Part shown: piece by piece, positions 8,321 through 16,621 of the stretch | How the letters are laid out: the number at the start of each line of letters is the position of its first letter | How positions within the stretch are numbered: position 1 is the first letter of the stretch | Assembly: GCA_965218935.1 (NCBI GenBank) | Contig: CBDCMH010000002.1 | Coordinates: 310,001-374,000, forward strand | Source of the DNA: JADFOI01 sp965218935 | Lineage (GTDB): Bacteria; Acidobacteriota; UBA6911; RPQK01; JADFOI01 | Direction: 5' to 3' | Length of the DNA stretch: 64,000 nt | Position numbers and translations under genes: made by a program | The notes under the pieces: model-generated | Told to the model about the DNA's origin: nothing | The model's input: the letters and a program-made list of their open reading frames with translations, nothing else | The model's database searches: none

Positions 8321-8500
8321 CTAAGTTAGACCCAGGACCATTTGAAGTCCACTCCAAGGGATAGAATTCAGTACCTGAGGTCGAGGTAGTTTGGCCTCTG
8401 GCGCCGGCGGTCGATAGGGCAAGGCGCTGTGAGGCCGGATTACCCAGGCCCCATCAGCACCTCGCCATAGAGTGCGTTCAAAAACCCAAGATGCTGGAGT
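8321..8500 (-). pseudogene. Integrase-core transposase, C-terminal remnant
   Basis: The minus strand reads ...VIRPHSALPYRPPAPEAKLPRPQ and ends at 8321. RPHSALxYRPPAPEA is the characteristic tail of IS3/IS481-type integrase transposases. Only about 60 residues remain and the catalytic core is gone. No terminal repeats can be identified. The element was probably deleted when neighbouring elements inserted. Confidence 0.65.
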
Positions 8501-8625
8501 TTGGCGAGGACGATCAACGGCGAGGCCTCGGCAACAATCACTCAATCTCCTTTGGGGCCGCAGGCTATCACATTGCATGGGTTAACATTGGTGTCAATTA
8601 TTCTTGGGCTGCCAGATCCATCTTG

Positions 8626-8651
8626 ATTATCGTACCTTTAAGTACGATAAT
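8626..8651. promoter_or_regulatory. Palindromic operator upstream of hicAB
   Basis: Perfect 10-base arms ATTATCGTAC (8626-8635) and its complement (8642-8651) surround CTTTAA and end 6 bases before the hicA ATG. HicB antitoxins commonly repress their own promoter through such palindromes. The position makes this the likely HicB binding site. Confidence 0.75.
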
Positions 8652-8657
8652 AGGGCC

Positions 8658-8864
8658 ATGACTGGCAGCGAGTTCATGCTCCGTGCGAGGCGTTATGCGA
8701 GGCGAACCGGACAGGAATATCGATTAGAGCCCAGCCGCGGCAAGGGCAGCCATCAGCGACTTTGGATTGGTCGGAGCTTCACCACAGTGCAGCGCGGTGA
8801 GCTGAAGCCGGGGACCTTTCGTGGGATGTTGAAACAATTGAACATCAGCAAGGAGGACTTCTGA
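8658..8864 (+). CDS. hicA: HicA-family mRNA interferase toxin
   Basis: 68 residues from the ATG at 8658, which is preferred over an in-frame ATG at 8604 because the palindromic operator lies between them. The double-stranded RNA-binding-like fold and the catalytic histidine are represented by GKGSHQRLWIG, followed by KPGTFRGMLKQLNIS, the conserved C-terminal helix. HicA cleaves mRNA when free of its antitoxin. hicB begins one base after the hicA stop, so the two are translationally linked. Confidence 0.85.
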   Translation: MTGSEFMLRARRYARRTGQEYRLEPSRGKGSHQRLWIGRSFTTVQRGELKPGTFRGMLKQLNISKEDF

Positions 8865-8865
8865 C

Positions 8866-9294
8866 ATGCGATACGTTTACCCCTGCATCTTAACCCCGGA
8901 ACAGGAGGGGGGATTCTCTGTCTCGTTTCCGGACGTTCCCGAGGCCCTAACTTGTGGTAATGACCGGTCTGAAGCCTTGGAGATGGCCGGGGATGCCTTG
9001 GCGACAGCCTTGGCTGGATACGTTCAAGAGCGATGGAATATTCCAGTCCCAAGCGCCGTCAACAGCGGTCAGGAACTTATCGCCGTGCCGCCTGTCGTTG
9101 CCGCCAAGCTGGCCCTCTATAGGTCTATGTGCGAGCAGGGCATCACCAAGGTCGCGCTTGCCGAGCGCTTAGGTCTGAGCGAGGCTGCTGTTCGCAAGCT
9201 ACTGAACTTGGACCACCGGTCCCATATAAGCCAAGTCGAGAGAGCTCTCCGGATCGTTGGACGCTACTTGGTTGTCGAGGACAGGGTTGCTTGA
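8866..9294 (+). CDS. hicB: HicB-family antitoxin
   Basis: 142 residues. The N-terminal HicB fold (YPCILTPEQEGGFSVSFPDVPEALTCGN) is the partial RNase H-like domain that binds HicA. The C-terminal half (VALAERLGLSEAAVRKLLNLDHRSHISQVERALR) is a helix-turn-helix for operator binding. It neutralises HicA and with it represses the hicAB promoter, for which a palindrome is present upstream. The pair forms a type II toxin-antitoxin module in an IS-rich region. Confidence 0.88.
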   Translation: MRYVYPCILTPEQEGGFSVSFPDVPEALTCGNDRSEALEMAGDALATALAGYVQERWNIPVPSAVNSGQELIAVPPVVAAKLALYRSMCEQGITKVALAERLGLSEAAVRKLLNLDHRSHISQVERALRIVGRYLVVEDRVA

Positions 9295-9583
9295 GCTCAA
9301 CCACGCCGCCGCGCTCGCCCAGTGGCATCCGTTCGGAACGACCTAATTCCCTGTCTTTGGTAGAGAACTTAGACCGGCGATTTTCCTCTGACAGTGCCAC
9401 GGCCGGTAGTTCTGCTGGACCTGTTTTTCCCTGAGCGCCAATTTCCGCGATCAGAGAAACATCGAAGCGTCGCTTGATGCTCATTGTCGCCCTACTTTGC
9501 CCGGCCCAAACCGGACCAGGGGGGGCATTTGAACAGGATGTTGCGGTTTTGGGCGCAATTGGAGCGCGCAACCGCCTTCTCCC
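9295..9583. other. Gap between hicB and IS1182-like element, no gene seen
   Basis: Open frames here are antisense or low-complexity and match nothing recognised. It probably represents disrupted chromosomal sequence into which the IS1182-like element inserted. Confidence 0.35.
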
Positions 9584-11036
9584 CTAGCAGTCCGTGGTGA
9601 AAGTCGAGGATAAGGGGTCACACAGCGACACTAGAGTGACCCCATGGCAATGGGGAAAAAGAAACGTCGACAGCAAGAAGACCTGTGGGTCGCCACCAGT
9701 GAGCTGCCCCGCACCGCCGGCCATCCCTTCTACGAAAGACTGAATGGCCTTTTCAACGAACACGGCTTTGACGACTTCGTGGAGGGACTGTGTGCGAAGT
9801 TCTATGCAGACAAGATGGGGCGACCGAGCCTGGCTCCGGGAGTGTACTTTCGGCTGCTGCTGGTGGGGTATTTCGAAGGGATCGGATCGGAACGAGGAAT
9901 AGCCTGGAGAGCAGCTGATTCTCTGGCACTGCGAGAGTTTCTGGGATTGAAACTGAGCGAGTCGCCGTCTGATCACTCCACGATCTCCCGAACCCGACGA
10001 CTGATCGATGTGGCTACCCACGAAGCAGTCTTTGACTGGGTACTGAAGCGGATCGGGGCGAGCGGCCTGCTGCGGGGCAAGACGATCGGCATCGATGCCA
10101 CTACGCTGGAAGCGAATGCAGCGCTGCGCAGCATCGTGCGCCGGGACAGCGAGCAGGGGTATGAAGAGTTTTTGATGGAGCTGGCGAAAGCCTCCGGGAT
10201 TGAGACGCCGCGACGGGAAGATCTGGCCAAACTGGACCGCAAGCGCACGGGCAAAGGATCGAACCGGGTTTGGAAGCACCCGCATGATGCGGATGCGCGA
10301 ATTACCAGAATGAAGGACGGGCGGACGCACCTGGCGCACAAGGCGGAGCATGCAGTGGATCTGGAGACCGGAGCGATTGTCTCGGTGACGGTACAGGGAG
10401 CCGATCGAGGGGACACGCAGACCATGGTGAAGACCCTGACGGAAGCGGCCGAGAAGGTGGAACAAGCGCTGCCGGAGGGACGAGGCATCGAAGAGGTGGT
10501 GGCCGACAAGGGGTATCACAGCACGCAGCGGATGGTGGACCTGGATGCGGTGGGACTGCGCAGCTATGTGAGCGAACCGAGGCGAGGGAAGCGACGCTGG
10601 CGAGGAGACCGGCAGGGGCAGGAAGCGGTGTATGCGAATCGGCGGCGCATCCGGGGAGAGCGAGGGCAGCGGCTGCTGCGGCAACGAGGAGAGCGGCTGG
10701 AGCGACCCTGTGCGCATCTGTACGGGAGCGGAGGGATGAGACGGATGCATGTACGGGGACATGAGAATGTGTTGAAGCGACTGCTGATCCAGGTGAGCGC
10801 CTTCAATCTGGGGATGCTGATGCGTCAGAGCCTGGGTGTGGGAACGCCGCGGGGTCTGCAGGGGCGGATTTGCGCCCTGATGCTACTGATTTTGTCGCTG
10901 TTCAAGCGTCTTAAGGGCCTGTTCGGACTGATTCCGGCTGCTTGGCCCGAAAAACCCAACTCAGCGATCCCTTCGCTGCTTCCACCGGTGGGTACCACCT
11001 GAGCTCAGAAAATGTACTTCCACCACGGGCTGCTAG
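9584..11036 (+). mobile_element. Complete IS1182-like insertion sequence
   Basis: The element is about 1453 bp. Terminal repeats are CTAGCAGTCCGTGGTG at the left and CTAGCAGCCCGTGGTG (complement of the right end), 15 of 16 matching. CC/GG bases outside may extend the symmetry. It holds one intact transposase gene. No clear target duplication is seen. Its right half appears identical to bases 1-700, so two copies lie in direct orientation 10.3 kb apart. An 86-bp internal piece also reappears inside a peptidase-like gene at 47459-47544. Confidence 0.93.
9644..11002 (+). CDS. IS1182-like (DUF772/DDE) transposase
   Basis: 452 residues. The N-terminal DUF772-type domain (GRPSLAPGVYFRLLLVGYFEGI, about 52-85) is followed by the DDE core, with the first aspartate in IGIDATTLEANAA near residue 150 and the second in VADKGYHS near 286. 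The C-terminus is unusually Arg-rich (about 305-360). The frame is intact and the protein is identical over its C-terminal half to the copy at the window start, so it is probably active. The long antisense frame over it is a shadow. Confidence 0.93.
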   Translation: MAMGKKKRRQQEDLWVATSELPRTAGHPFYERLNGLFNEHGFDDFVEGLCAKFYADKMGRPSLAPGVYFRLLLVGYFEGIGSERGIAWRAADSLALREFLGLKLSESPSDHSTISRTRRLIDVATHEAVFDWVLKRIGASGLLRGKTIGIDATTLEANAALRSIVRRDSEQGYEEFLMELAKASGIETPRREDLAKLDRKRTGKGSNRVWKHPHDADARITRMKDGRTHLAHKAEHAVDLETGAIVSVTVQGADRGDTQTMVKTLTEAAEKVEQALPEGRGIEEVVADKGYHSTQRMVDLDAVGLRSYVSEPRRGKRRWRGDRQGQEAVYANRRRIRGERGQRLLRQRGERLERPCAHLYGSGGMRRMHVRGHENVLKRLLIQVSAFNLGMLMRQSLGVGTPRGLQGRICALMLLILSLFKRLKGLFGLIPAAWPEKPNSAIPSLLPPVGTT

Positions 11037-11278
11037 GGCAGATTGCTGACCCGGCAAGTATTGAACCACTGGCCAAGGTCATAGCTCCGAGAGGTTTTTT
11101 CTCGTTTCAAAAGCCAACCCACCCCCTGGTTCGTGCCACCGCCGCCTTCGCTCTGGCCCAAATATCTGATCCTCGAGTGGCTGAAATACTCAGGACCCAC
11201 CTGCGAGACAGCGACTGGCGGATTCGACAAACCGCCCATGAGATCGTGAACGGCCAAAACCCCTCTTTTCCCGGTTAG
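11037..11278 (+). pseudogene. HEAT-repeat protein, C-terminal fragment cut by IS
   Basis: Immediately after the IS end the frame reads IADPASIEPLAKV...HPLVRATAAFALAQISDPRVAEILRTHLRDSDWRIRQTAHEIV. These are two helical HEAT repeats of the type found in PBS-lyase/HEAT scaffolds. It stops at 11278. The start has been removed: coding begins inside the IS terminus. The N-terminal part is not found beside the left IS end, so the insertion was accompanied by deletion or rearrangement. Confidence 0.7.
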
Positions 11279-11376
11279 CTCTGCATAAACGTCAACCCCA
11301 GTTTACACCTTTTACCCATCTGTACCCTCGGACCCTCAGAATCGGAGTTAATGGGTGAGCTATTTCTAATAACTTG

Positions 11377-11403
11377 TTGACATATAACTAGTTACGTTAA
11401 ATC
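11377..11403 (+). promoter_or_regulatory. Promoter candidate with palindrome upstream of AraC-type gene
   Basis: TTGACA at 11377 is followed at a short 15-base spacing by TAAATC. Between them lies the perfect 10-bp palindrome TAACTAGTTA (11385-11394), a possible operator. Spacing and -10 are poor, so this is only a candidate. Confidence 0.3.
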
Positions 11404-11431
11404 AGTCACATCCCTCAAAGAAGGTTCGGAA

Positions 11432-11809
11432 GTGGCACAGGACGTGCTCTATTCCTACCCGATGAACAACGAGGCCTTTCGCTATTATGCTCGCCTGCAA
11501 AAGGTCAAGCACTTTGTCGAGGAACATTATTCAGAAAAGATCTCCCTTCAGAGAGCTGCGGGCCTGGCCCATATGGAACGAACGTCCTTTTCTCGCTTCT
11601 TTGGCAAAAAAGTAGGAATCTCTTTCACTCAGTGGCTCACACAAGTACGGATCTCCCAAGCGATGAATTTGATGAAAAAGACCAATGCAACGATGAGCGA
11701 GATCACTCATGCAGTGGGATTTTCCAATCTTAGGACCTTCCAAAGGGCTTTCAAGAAACTCACAGATTTAACACCTTCACAATTCAGAAAGACGGTTCGC
11801 CCTTCCTAA
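11432..11809 (+). CDS. AraC/XylS-type stand-alone DNA-binding regulator
   Basis: 125 residues, GTG start at 11432 with AAGAAGG upstream. It consists almost only of an AraC-type domain. The first helix-turn-helix is at about 38-62 (ISLQRAAGLAHMERTSFSRFFGKKVG). The second, near 85-110, reads ATMSEITHAVGFSNLRTFQRAFKKLTDLTPSQFRK and carries the family signature. There is no N-terminal ligand-binding domain, so it may act constitutively or respond through partners. Its targets are unknown; it is transcribed towards the interrupted cNMP/GGDEF gene. Confidence 0.85.
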   Translation: MAQDVLYSYPMNNEAFRYYARLQKVKHFVEEHYSEKISLQRAAGLAHMERTSFSRFFGKKVGISFTQWLTQVRISQAMNLMKKTNATMSEITHAVGFSNLRTFQRAFKKLTDLTPSQFRKTVRPS

Positions 11810-12299
11810 CCGTGATCACTTGCCAAAATTCTGTCGCCATCCTGCCACAAATTGCCGTAAACCACGACCGAGTAGCAATTTATCGCTTTTCTTATCCCTC
11901 CTATTCGACGATAATAAAGAGGGTATACTGAGAGAGATTCGGGTCCAAGAAGGGGACTGTCGTAATAATGAGACTAGCCCCCAAAGAGACCAAGAGAGAT
12001 CCATGGCGGGAAGTGCGGGAAACATACGTTGGTGCCTCGAGACCGTTTTCTATCCCTTCTCCTGATCGATCGAGGGAGACCTGACCCGCCCAGAGCCGGG
12101 CGATGGAACGGACGCAGCATGGGCTAACCGACGAGCGGCACAGGAGCGAGGAGCCACACGGACCTCCTCCACCTCAGACCTTTCGGCAGAATAGTTGAAT
12201 CTGTGGGCTTTCTCGGCAGGTTCAACCTCAGTCCGGGTAAGGGTCAAGTCGCTTCGGGTAGCAGAATCTAGGGGAATACGAAGACGACGACAACCCATT
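11810..12299. other. 490-bp gap, no gene supported
   Basis: It contains a GC-rich, repeat-poor stretch (about 12060-12200) and a 37-codon open frame starting near 11968 with no recognisable similarity. The end must contain the promoter and leader of the cNMP-binding gene starting at 12300. No tRNA, terminator or known RNA fold was recognised. Confidence 0.35.
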
Positions 12300-12478
12300 A
12301 TGCTTGATCGAAAAGAATCTCTGAATCCAGCCGAACTGGAGAACATACCTTTGTTGAGGGGTGTTGAGCTTGAATCCGTTCAAGGTATTTTAGAAACCTG
12401 TTCTGTGAAGTGCCTAAAAAAGGGTGATGTGCTCATTAATGCCGGACAACCGAATCACTTTCTTTACATGCTTCTTTC
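12300..12478 (+). pseudogene. Cyclic-nucleotide-binding/GGDEF protein, 5' half (split by transposon)
   Basis: The 5' part starts at the ATG at 12300 and encodes LNPAELENIPLLRGVELESV...GDVLINAGQPNHFLYMLLSG, the first half of a CRP-type cNMP-binding beta-barrel. It is interrupted after the TCG codon by an IS1595-like transposon. The 3' part resumes at 16665; joining 12300-12478 with 16665-17454 restores a continuous frame of 322 codons. The 8-bp duplication CTTCTTTC (12471-12478, 16657-16664) proves the insertion. A truncated protein could still be made but would lack the sensor half and the output domain. Confidence 0.9.
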
Positions 12479-12535
12479 GGGAATTATATACGATAGTACC
12501 CAAAAACGTCACCCTTGATTACTACAATAGTACCC

Positions 12536-13484
12536 ATGAGTAATCAAAACGCTCCTGGAAAGAGCCACCGCAAGGGGCTTTCAGTCAAAGAGTTCTTCAA
12601 GATGTTCCCTGATGATGCCACGGCAGAAAAGTGGTTTGTCGGCCAGCGTTGGCCGAATGGAATTGCTTGCCCTCATTGCGGATCGGTGAACGTCCAGACC
12701 GGAGCCAAGCATCCCACCATGCCTTACCGATGCCGGGATTGCCGCAAGCGTTTCAGTGCCAAGACGGGAACCGCTATGGGAAGGATCGAACCTCGGCTTC
12801 CAGACCTGGGTTATCGCCATGTACCTCCTCAGCACCGGGATCAAGGGTGTGTCTAGCATGAAGCTGCACCGTGATTTGGAGATCACTCAAAAAACAGCTT
12901 GGTTTATCGGCCATAGACTCAGAGAGTCTTGGGCAAAGGATAAGAGCGTGTTCCAGGGTCCGGTAGAAATTGACGAGACATTTATTGGCGGTAAGGAGAA
13001 GAACAAGCACTCCAACAAAAAGCTCCACTCCGGACGGGGCGGCGTAGGCAAAACTCCGGTGGCCGGTGCCAAAGACCGGAAAACCAACCGCGTCAGTGCC
13101 ACCGTCATATCAGGGACCACTCAGGAAGAACTGGAAGGGTTCATTCAGGAGCGGGTTGAACCCGGATCAACCGTCTACACGGACGATCACGGCGGCTACA
13201 ACCGGGTCCGGTGGAACTTCAACCATGCTTCCGTGCGTCACAGTGCTCGCCAGTACGTTGACGGCCAGACCCACACCAACGGGATAGAATCGTTCTGGGC
13301 GCTCTTGAAGCGCGGCTACTATGGAACCTACCACCGGATGAGCGCCAAGCACCTGCAACGGTACGTGGACGAGTTCTCCGGCCGTCACAACATGCGGAGC
13401 CTGGACACCATGGACCAGATGAGGGCCATGGCCAAGGGCATGGATGGGAAGAGATTGCGCTACCGGGATCTGGTAGGGAGTTGA
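12536..13484 (+). pseudogene. IS1595-family (ISXO2-like) transposase, frameshifted
   Basis: The N-terminal zinc ribbon (CPHCGS...CRDC, about residues 38-70) is in the frame starting at the ATG at 12536. It continues to KTGTAM and then shifts. The catalytic domain continues in another frame: GSNLGFQTWVIAMYLLSTGIKGVSSMKLHRDL, then DDE/N residues in EIDETFIGG, VYTDDHGGYN and NGIESFWALLKRGYYG. The shift lies at the GGG near 12776-12780, where one extra G is present. It is either a real inactivating mutation, a sequencing indel, or less likely programmed slippage. Restored length would be about 315 residues, normal for the family. Confidence 0.85.
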
Positions 13485-13868
13485 TTATTCTCCGTTGATG
13501 GTGAGAAGCCCTTCGTCTACACCGAGATCCTTGAGTTCGCCAATCAACTGATCCGCTTCTTCTCTGATCTCAGATATGGCTGTTATCGTTTTATAGACCT
13601 CCGTAGACGAGGGCCAGTGCATAGCGTTTTTTCCAAAAATACTGGGATTTCTGGTGATCTGCTTCGCTGCGTCAACAACTTCCTTCAACTGCTTTTGCTT
13701 AGAGGACTTGAGAACAGATAGTTCCCCCCGTATTGCGCCAAGCCGGTCGAGACGACGCATCACCTCAGCTTGCTTCTCTTCAGATGTCATGCCCTGCACT
13801 CTATCATGAATCGGGCTTCTCGGAGGACATATGCAAGGGTCAGCGTTGCACTGGATGCAGTAAGTCAT
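13485..13868 (-). CDS. Transposon passenger: Cys-rich N-terminus, helical protein
   Basis: 127 residues of unknown function. The N-terminus YCIQCNADPCICPP carries four closely spaced cysteines (CxxC...CxC) that could bind a metal. The rest is helical and charged (SEEKQAEVMRRLDRLGAIRGELSVLKSSKQKQLKEVVDAAKQI), suggesting a coiled coil. Its stop codon abuts the transposase stop, so the two genes converge tail to tail with no spacer, as expected of a gene fixed within the element. It lies inside the IS1595-like unit and is therefore cargo. Confidence 0.65.
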   Translation of the reverse strand: MTYCIQCNADPCICPPRSPIHDRVQGMTSEEKQAEVMRRLDRLGAIRGELSVLKSSKQKQLKEVVDAAKQITRNPSIFGKNAMHWPSSTEVYKTITAISEIREEADQLIGELKDLGVDEGLLTINGE

Positions 13869-13917
13869 TTTGTATCCCTATTCTAGCTTAGGCAAAGATA
13901 TTCCTCAACCACGCGAA

Positions 13918-15408
13918 TTGCCTCATCAAAAATCTATTCGAAATGGATACGTTGCCTCATTAAAAAATCTATTCGAAATTGCCTGGCCCTGAGCAGGGGA
14001 ATAGAAGTGTCCTCCATGAAGGAATGGAGGGCACCAATGAGGTTAACGATGGCAGAAAAGCGTGTATTGATCAAAAGTTTTGCCCCCCGCTACCGGAAGA
14101 AGGGCAAGAAGGTGAAGGGGGAAGTGTTGACGGAGTTTACCCAAATGACGGGCTACAACCGCTGCTATGGAGCCTATCTGCTTCGCCACCAGGGCAAGCG
14201 GATCCGGTTGAGCCCCAAGCTGGTGGCGGTAGGGGATATCGGCAAGAGAGTACGGCGAGAGCGGGCCCGCAAATACGACCAGAAAGTTCTAAAGGCGCTG
14301 ACGATGATCTGGGAGATACTGGACTATTTGTGTGGCAAACGTCTGGTCGCGATTTTGCCGGAAGTGGTACCCATTTTACAAAGACATGGGGAACTGAAAG
14401 TGGATGCCAGCACCCATGAGCGGTTGATGCAGATCAGCGCCGCCACCATCGATCGGCTGCTGGAGCCCGAAAGGTGCAAGCACCGTCTCAAAGGACGATC
14501 CGGAACCAAGCCGGGAACGCTGCTCAAACACCAGATTCCGATCAAGCGTTTCGCCGACTGGCAGGAGGATCGCCCCGGTTTTGTGGAAGTGGACCTGGTG
14601 GGCCATGAGGGAGGCCAGGGTCGGGGGGACTACCTTCAAACCCTGGATGTGACGGACGTGTACACGGGCTGGACAGAGGTCCGAGCGGTGCGCAATAAGG
14701 CCCAGGTGTGGGTCCTGGAAGCGATGAAGCTGCTTCAGAAGCGCTCGCCCTTCCCTTGGCTGGGGATGGCTTCGGACAACGGCAGCGAGTTCATCAACAA
14801 GCACTTGATTCGTTTTTGTGAGCAGGAAAAGATCAGCTTCAGCCGAACCCGCCCTCGCGCAAGAATGACAACCCTTATGTGGAGCAGAAAAACTATTCGG
14901 TGGTTCGGCGGGCCGTGGGTTATGCTCGCTACGAGGGAGAGCGAGAACAGGAGCTGGTGAACGAGTTGTACGATCGGCTGCGACTGCAGATCAACTTTTT
15001 CAAGCCGGTCATGAAGATGGTGGCCAAGCAACGTCGAGGGTCTCGGATCTGGAAAAAGTATGATGTGCCGAAAACTCCCTACCGGAGGATCTGCGAGTCC
15101 CCTGAGGTGGCGGACAAGATCAAGCGGGAACTGGCCCGAGAGTATGAGAAGCTCAATCCGGCCCAGCTGGCACGGCAGATCGGCTGGCTTCAGAATTGCC
15201 TTTTGCTCAAACCGACTCCTGAGCAGAAGAAACGATGGGAAGCGGGCTGGATGTGAAAATCTTTCTCTTGCTGCAGGCTGCGGGTGTTGGGCAAGGGGTT
15301 GCCACTCCTCTGGTTGGTGCTTTTTACCACCACTTTTTGCAATCCCTTTCGGATAGATTCTTAGTGAGGCAACGAATACCCTTTGGAATAGATTTTTACG
15401 TGAGGCAA
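13918..15408 (+). mobile_element. Nested integrase-type element with doubled terminal repeats
   Basis: Both ends carry two copies of a roughly 27-bp repeat of the form TTGCCTCA...AATCTATTC. The left copies are at about 13918-13944 and 13953-13980; the right copies, inverted, are at about 15350-15376 and 15382-15408. Doubled end repeats are a trait of Mu/Tn7/IS21-like integrase elements. It carries one rve-type transposase gene. It sits inside the IS1595-like transposon, so it inserted later. No target duplication was found. Confidence 0.75.
14007..15256 (+). pseudogene. Integrase-core (rve) transposase of nested element, frameshifted
   Basis: The first frame (to 14960) has an N-terminal helix-turn-helix region (LTEFTQMTGYNRCYGAYLLRH), then the catalytic core with aspartates in VEVDLVGHEGG and MASDNGSEFIN. 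At about 14854 the frame shifts by one base (CGCCCTCGC, probably one base missing). The expected KNDNPYVEQKNYSVVRR with the catalytic glutamate continues in the next frame to 15256. Combined length is about 415 residues. Family resembles ISNCY/IS481-like integrase transposases; the exact group is uncertain. Probably inactive if the shift is real. Confidence 0.8.
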
Positions 15409-15433
15409 CGGGCCACGGTGATCTCCACTGACT

Positions 15434-15625
15434 TCACCTTTTTCGGTCCGCATTTATTCCCATTATGGCAGAAATCAATAAGGCTAAAACCCAGGCTATT
15501 GCTGCCAGAAAGCCTACGAATTGACGTACCAAGTCAGAACCTTCCCCCCATCTGACCCAAGCGGTTAGAGGAGATCCATACACGCCCAACAAGCCCATCA
15601 GAAGGAATGTCGCTATCCACCACAT
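15434..15625 (-). CDS. Small two-helix membrane protein (transposon passenger)
   Basis: 63 residues from the ATG at 15625, which sits one base after the stop of the upstream secreted-protein gene, implying translational coupling. Two hydrophobic segments (MWWIATFLLMGLLGVYG and FVGFLAAIAWVLALLISAIMG) flank a short loop with a charged patch; the C-terminus is basic (NADRKR). An alternative in-frame start at 15694 adds a Pro/Thr-rich stretch overlapping the neighbour. Function unknown; it could partner the secreted protein encoded just upstream. Confidence 0.6.
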   Translation of the reverse strand: MWWIATFLLMGLLGVYGSPLTAWVRWGEGSDLVRQFVGFLAAIAWVLALLISAIMGINADRKR

Positions 15626-15626
15626 C

Positions 15627-15920
15627 TCATTCTGAGACGATGGTACGCCACGTCCTGGAACCGACGTAGGAGTTGGAGGAGTAGTCATACCCATCGTCGA
15701 ACCACCAGCTGCTTCCAGTGCATTGATCCAGCAGGATAATGGCTTTACTGGCGTGATAAGCCGGTATCTCGAAGCGGCAATCACTCTCCGGCTCTTCCGT
15801 CTCGACGACGGTTTCAACTGGATCCTGGGCATGGGCGGCCTGGCCACCGGAACCGGCGATCCATCCGGCCAGCAGGCAAAAGGCCATCAGCGCAACTGCG
15901 ATAAGTCTGGTTGAATTCAT
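15627..15920 (-). CDS. Small secreted protein (transposon passenger)
   Basis: 97 residues from the ATG at 15920, chosen because AAGGAGGA precedes it. The signal peptide covers residues 1-30 (hydrophobic core LIAVALMAFCLLAGWIAG, cleavage likely after AHA). The mature part of about 67 residues is acidic (ETVVETEEPESD), has two cysteines that could form a disulfide, and is rich in Ser, Tyr and Trp. No family is recognised. It is followed immediately by a two-helix membrane protein gene, and both lie within the IS1595-like transposon. Confidence 0.65.
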   Translation of the reverse strand: MNSTRLIAVALMAFCLLAGWIAGSGGQAAHAQDPVETVVETEEPESDCRFEIPAYHASKAIILLDQCTGSSWWFDDGYDYSSNSYVGSRTWRTIVSE

Positions 15921-16191
15921 AGCGGTATCCTCCTTGCGATTGTGTTCCCCGAGCGGACGACATGGCCGCCGGGCCAGTCGCCAAAACACGTCACGCACTG
16001 TATGCGGAGTCCCACTTGTTCCCCCAGAAAGGGTGTTGTATTCAGCGGGCAACCCGACGATGGGGTGCACGCAACGTGTTTTGGCAGGAAGGAGTATACT
16101 ATTAATTGTTTTCAATGAAACGTTTTTTCTTAGAATTATTCAGATGGGTGGTATATCCTCTAGGCTGGAGTCTAAAAGGAGAAACGACACC

Positions 16192-16368
16192 ATGAAAAGG
16201 CACAACGGAGCGAGTGGGAGAAACAAGGAAAAGCCCACCCTAAAGGTCAAGCCCCGAAACTACCACCCCACCAAGGCTGAGCTTGAGGAGGACTTGAGCA
16301 TCCCCGAGGCCACACCTGAGAAGCTGGCAAAGGCGGTTATCAACTACAACCGAAACAAGAGGGGGTAG
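16192..16368 (+). CDS. Small basic protein (transposon passenger)
   Basis: 58 residues from the ATG at 16192 with AAAAGGAGAA upstream. The first half is Lys/Arg/Asn-rich (MKRHNGASGRNKEKPTLK). The second is a helix (TKAELEEDLSIPEATPEKLAKAVINY) ending in a basic tail. It may be nucleic-acid-binding, but no family is recognised. It lies on the strand opposite the secreted/membrane pair, from which it is divergently transcribed. Confidence 0.55.
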   Translation: MKRHNGASGRNKEKPTLKVKPRNYHPTKAELEEDLSIPEATPEKLAKAVINYNRNKRG

Positions 16369-16414
16369 CCCCAACGCTTCGCCTAGCATCTTTCAACGCA
16401 AGGAAAAGGGGAAA

Positions 16415-16621
16415 ATGGTGACAGACAGAGTTGTTAGATTTCAGGTCGAATGCAAAAACAAGTGCCATGAAAAGTCTCCGATGTATGTTGAGTGTCGGGC
16501 AACTCCAGGAGTAAGCCAACTCAACACCTGGGCGCTCACGGTGAGTTGTCCGCAATGCAAAGAGGAAATCCGTATTCCTCTAATAGCCGAATGGGTTGGA
16601 CCGATTAAAGTCGGCTCTTGA
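16415..16621 (+). CDS. Small Cys-containing zinc-ribbon-like protein (transposon passenger)
   Basis: 68 residues. Cysteines in CKNKC, VECRA and SCPQCKEEIRIP suggest two half-ribbons that could bind zinc. The start ATG at 16415 follows AAGGAAAAGGGG. It ends 13 bases before the right terminal repeat of the IS1595-like element and so is its last passenger gene. Function unknown; the ribbon suggests DNA, RNA or protein contact. Confidence 0.5.
   Translation: MVTDRVVRFQVECKNKCHEKSPMYVECRATPGVSQLNTWALTVSCPQCKEEIRIPLIAEWVGPIKVGS

Noticed and set aside
9584..10762. Long minus-strand open frame across the IS1182-like element
   Set aside because: Low-complexity Ser/Pro/Arg-rich translation fully antisense to the transposase gene.
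12060..12200. Structured RNA gene (SRP, RNase P or tmRNA)
   Set aside because: GC-rich sequence but none of the diagnostic conserved motifs of these RNAs could be found.
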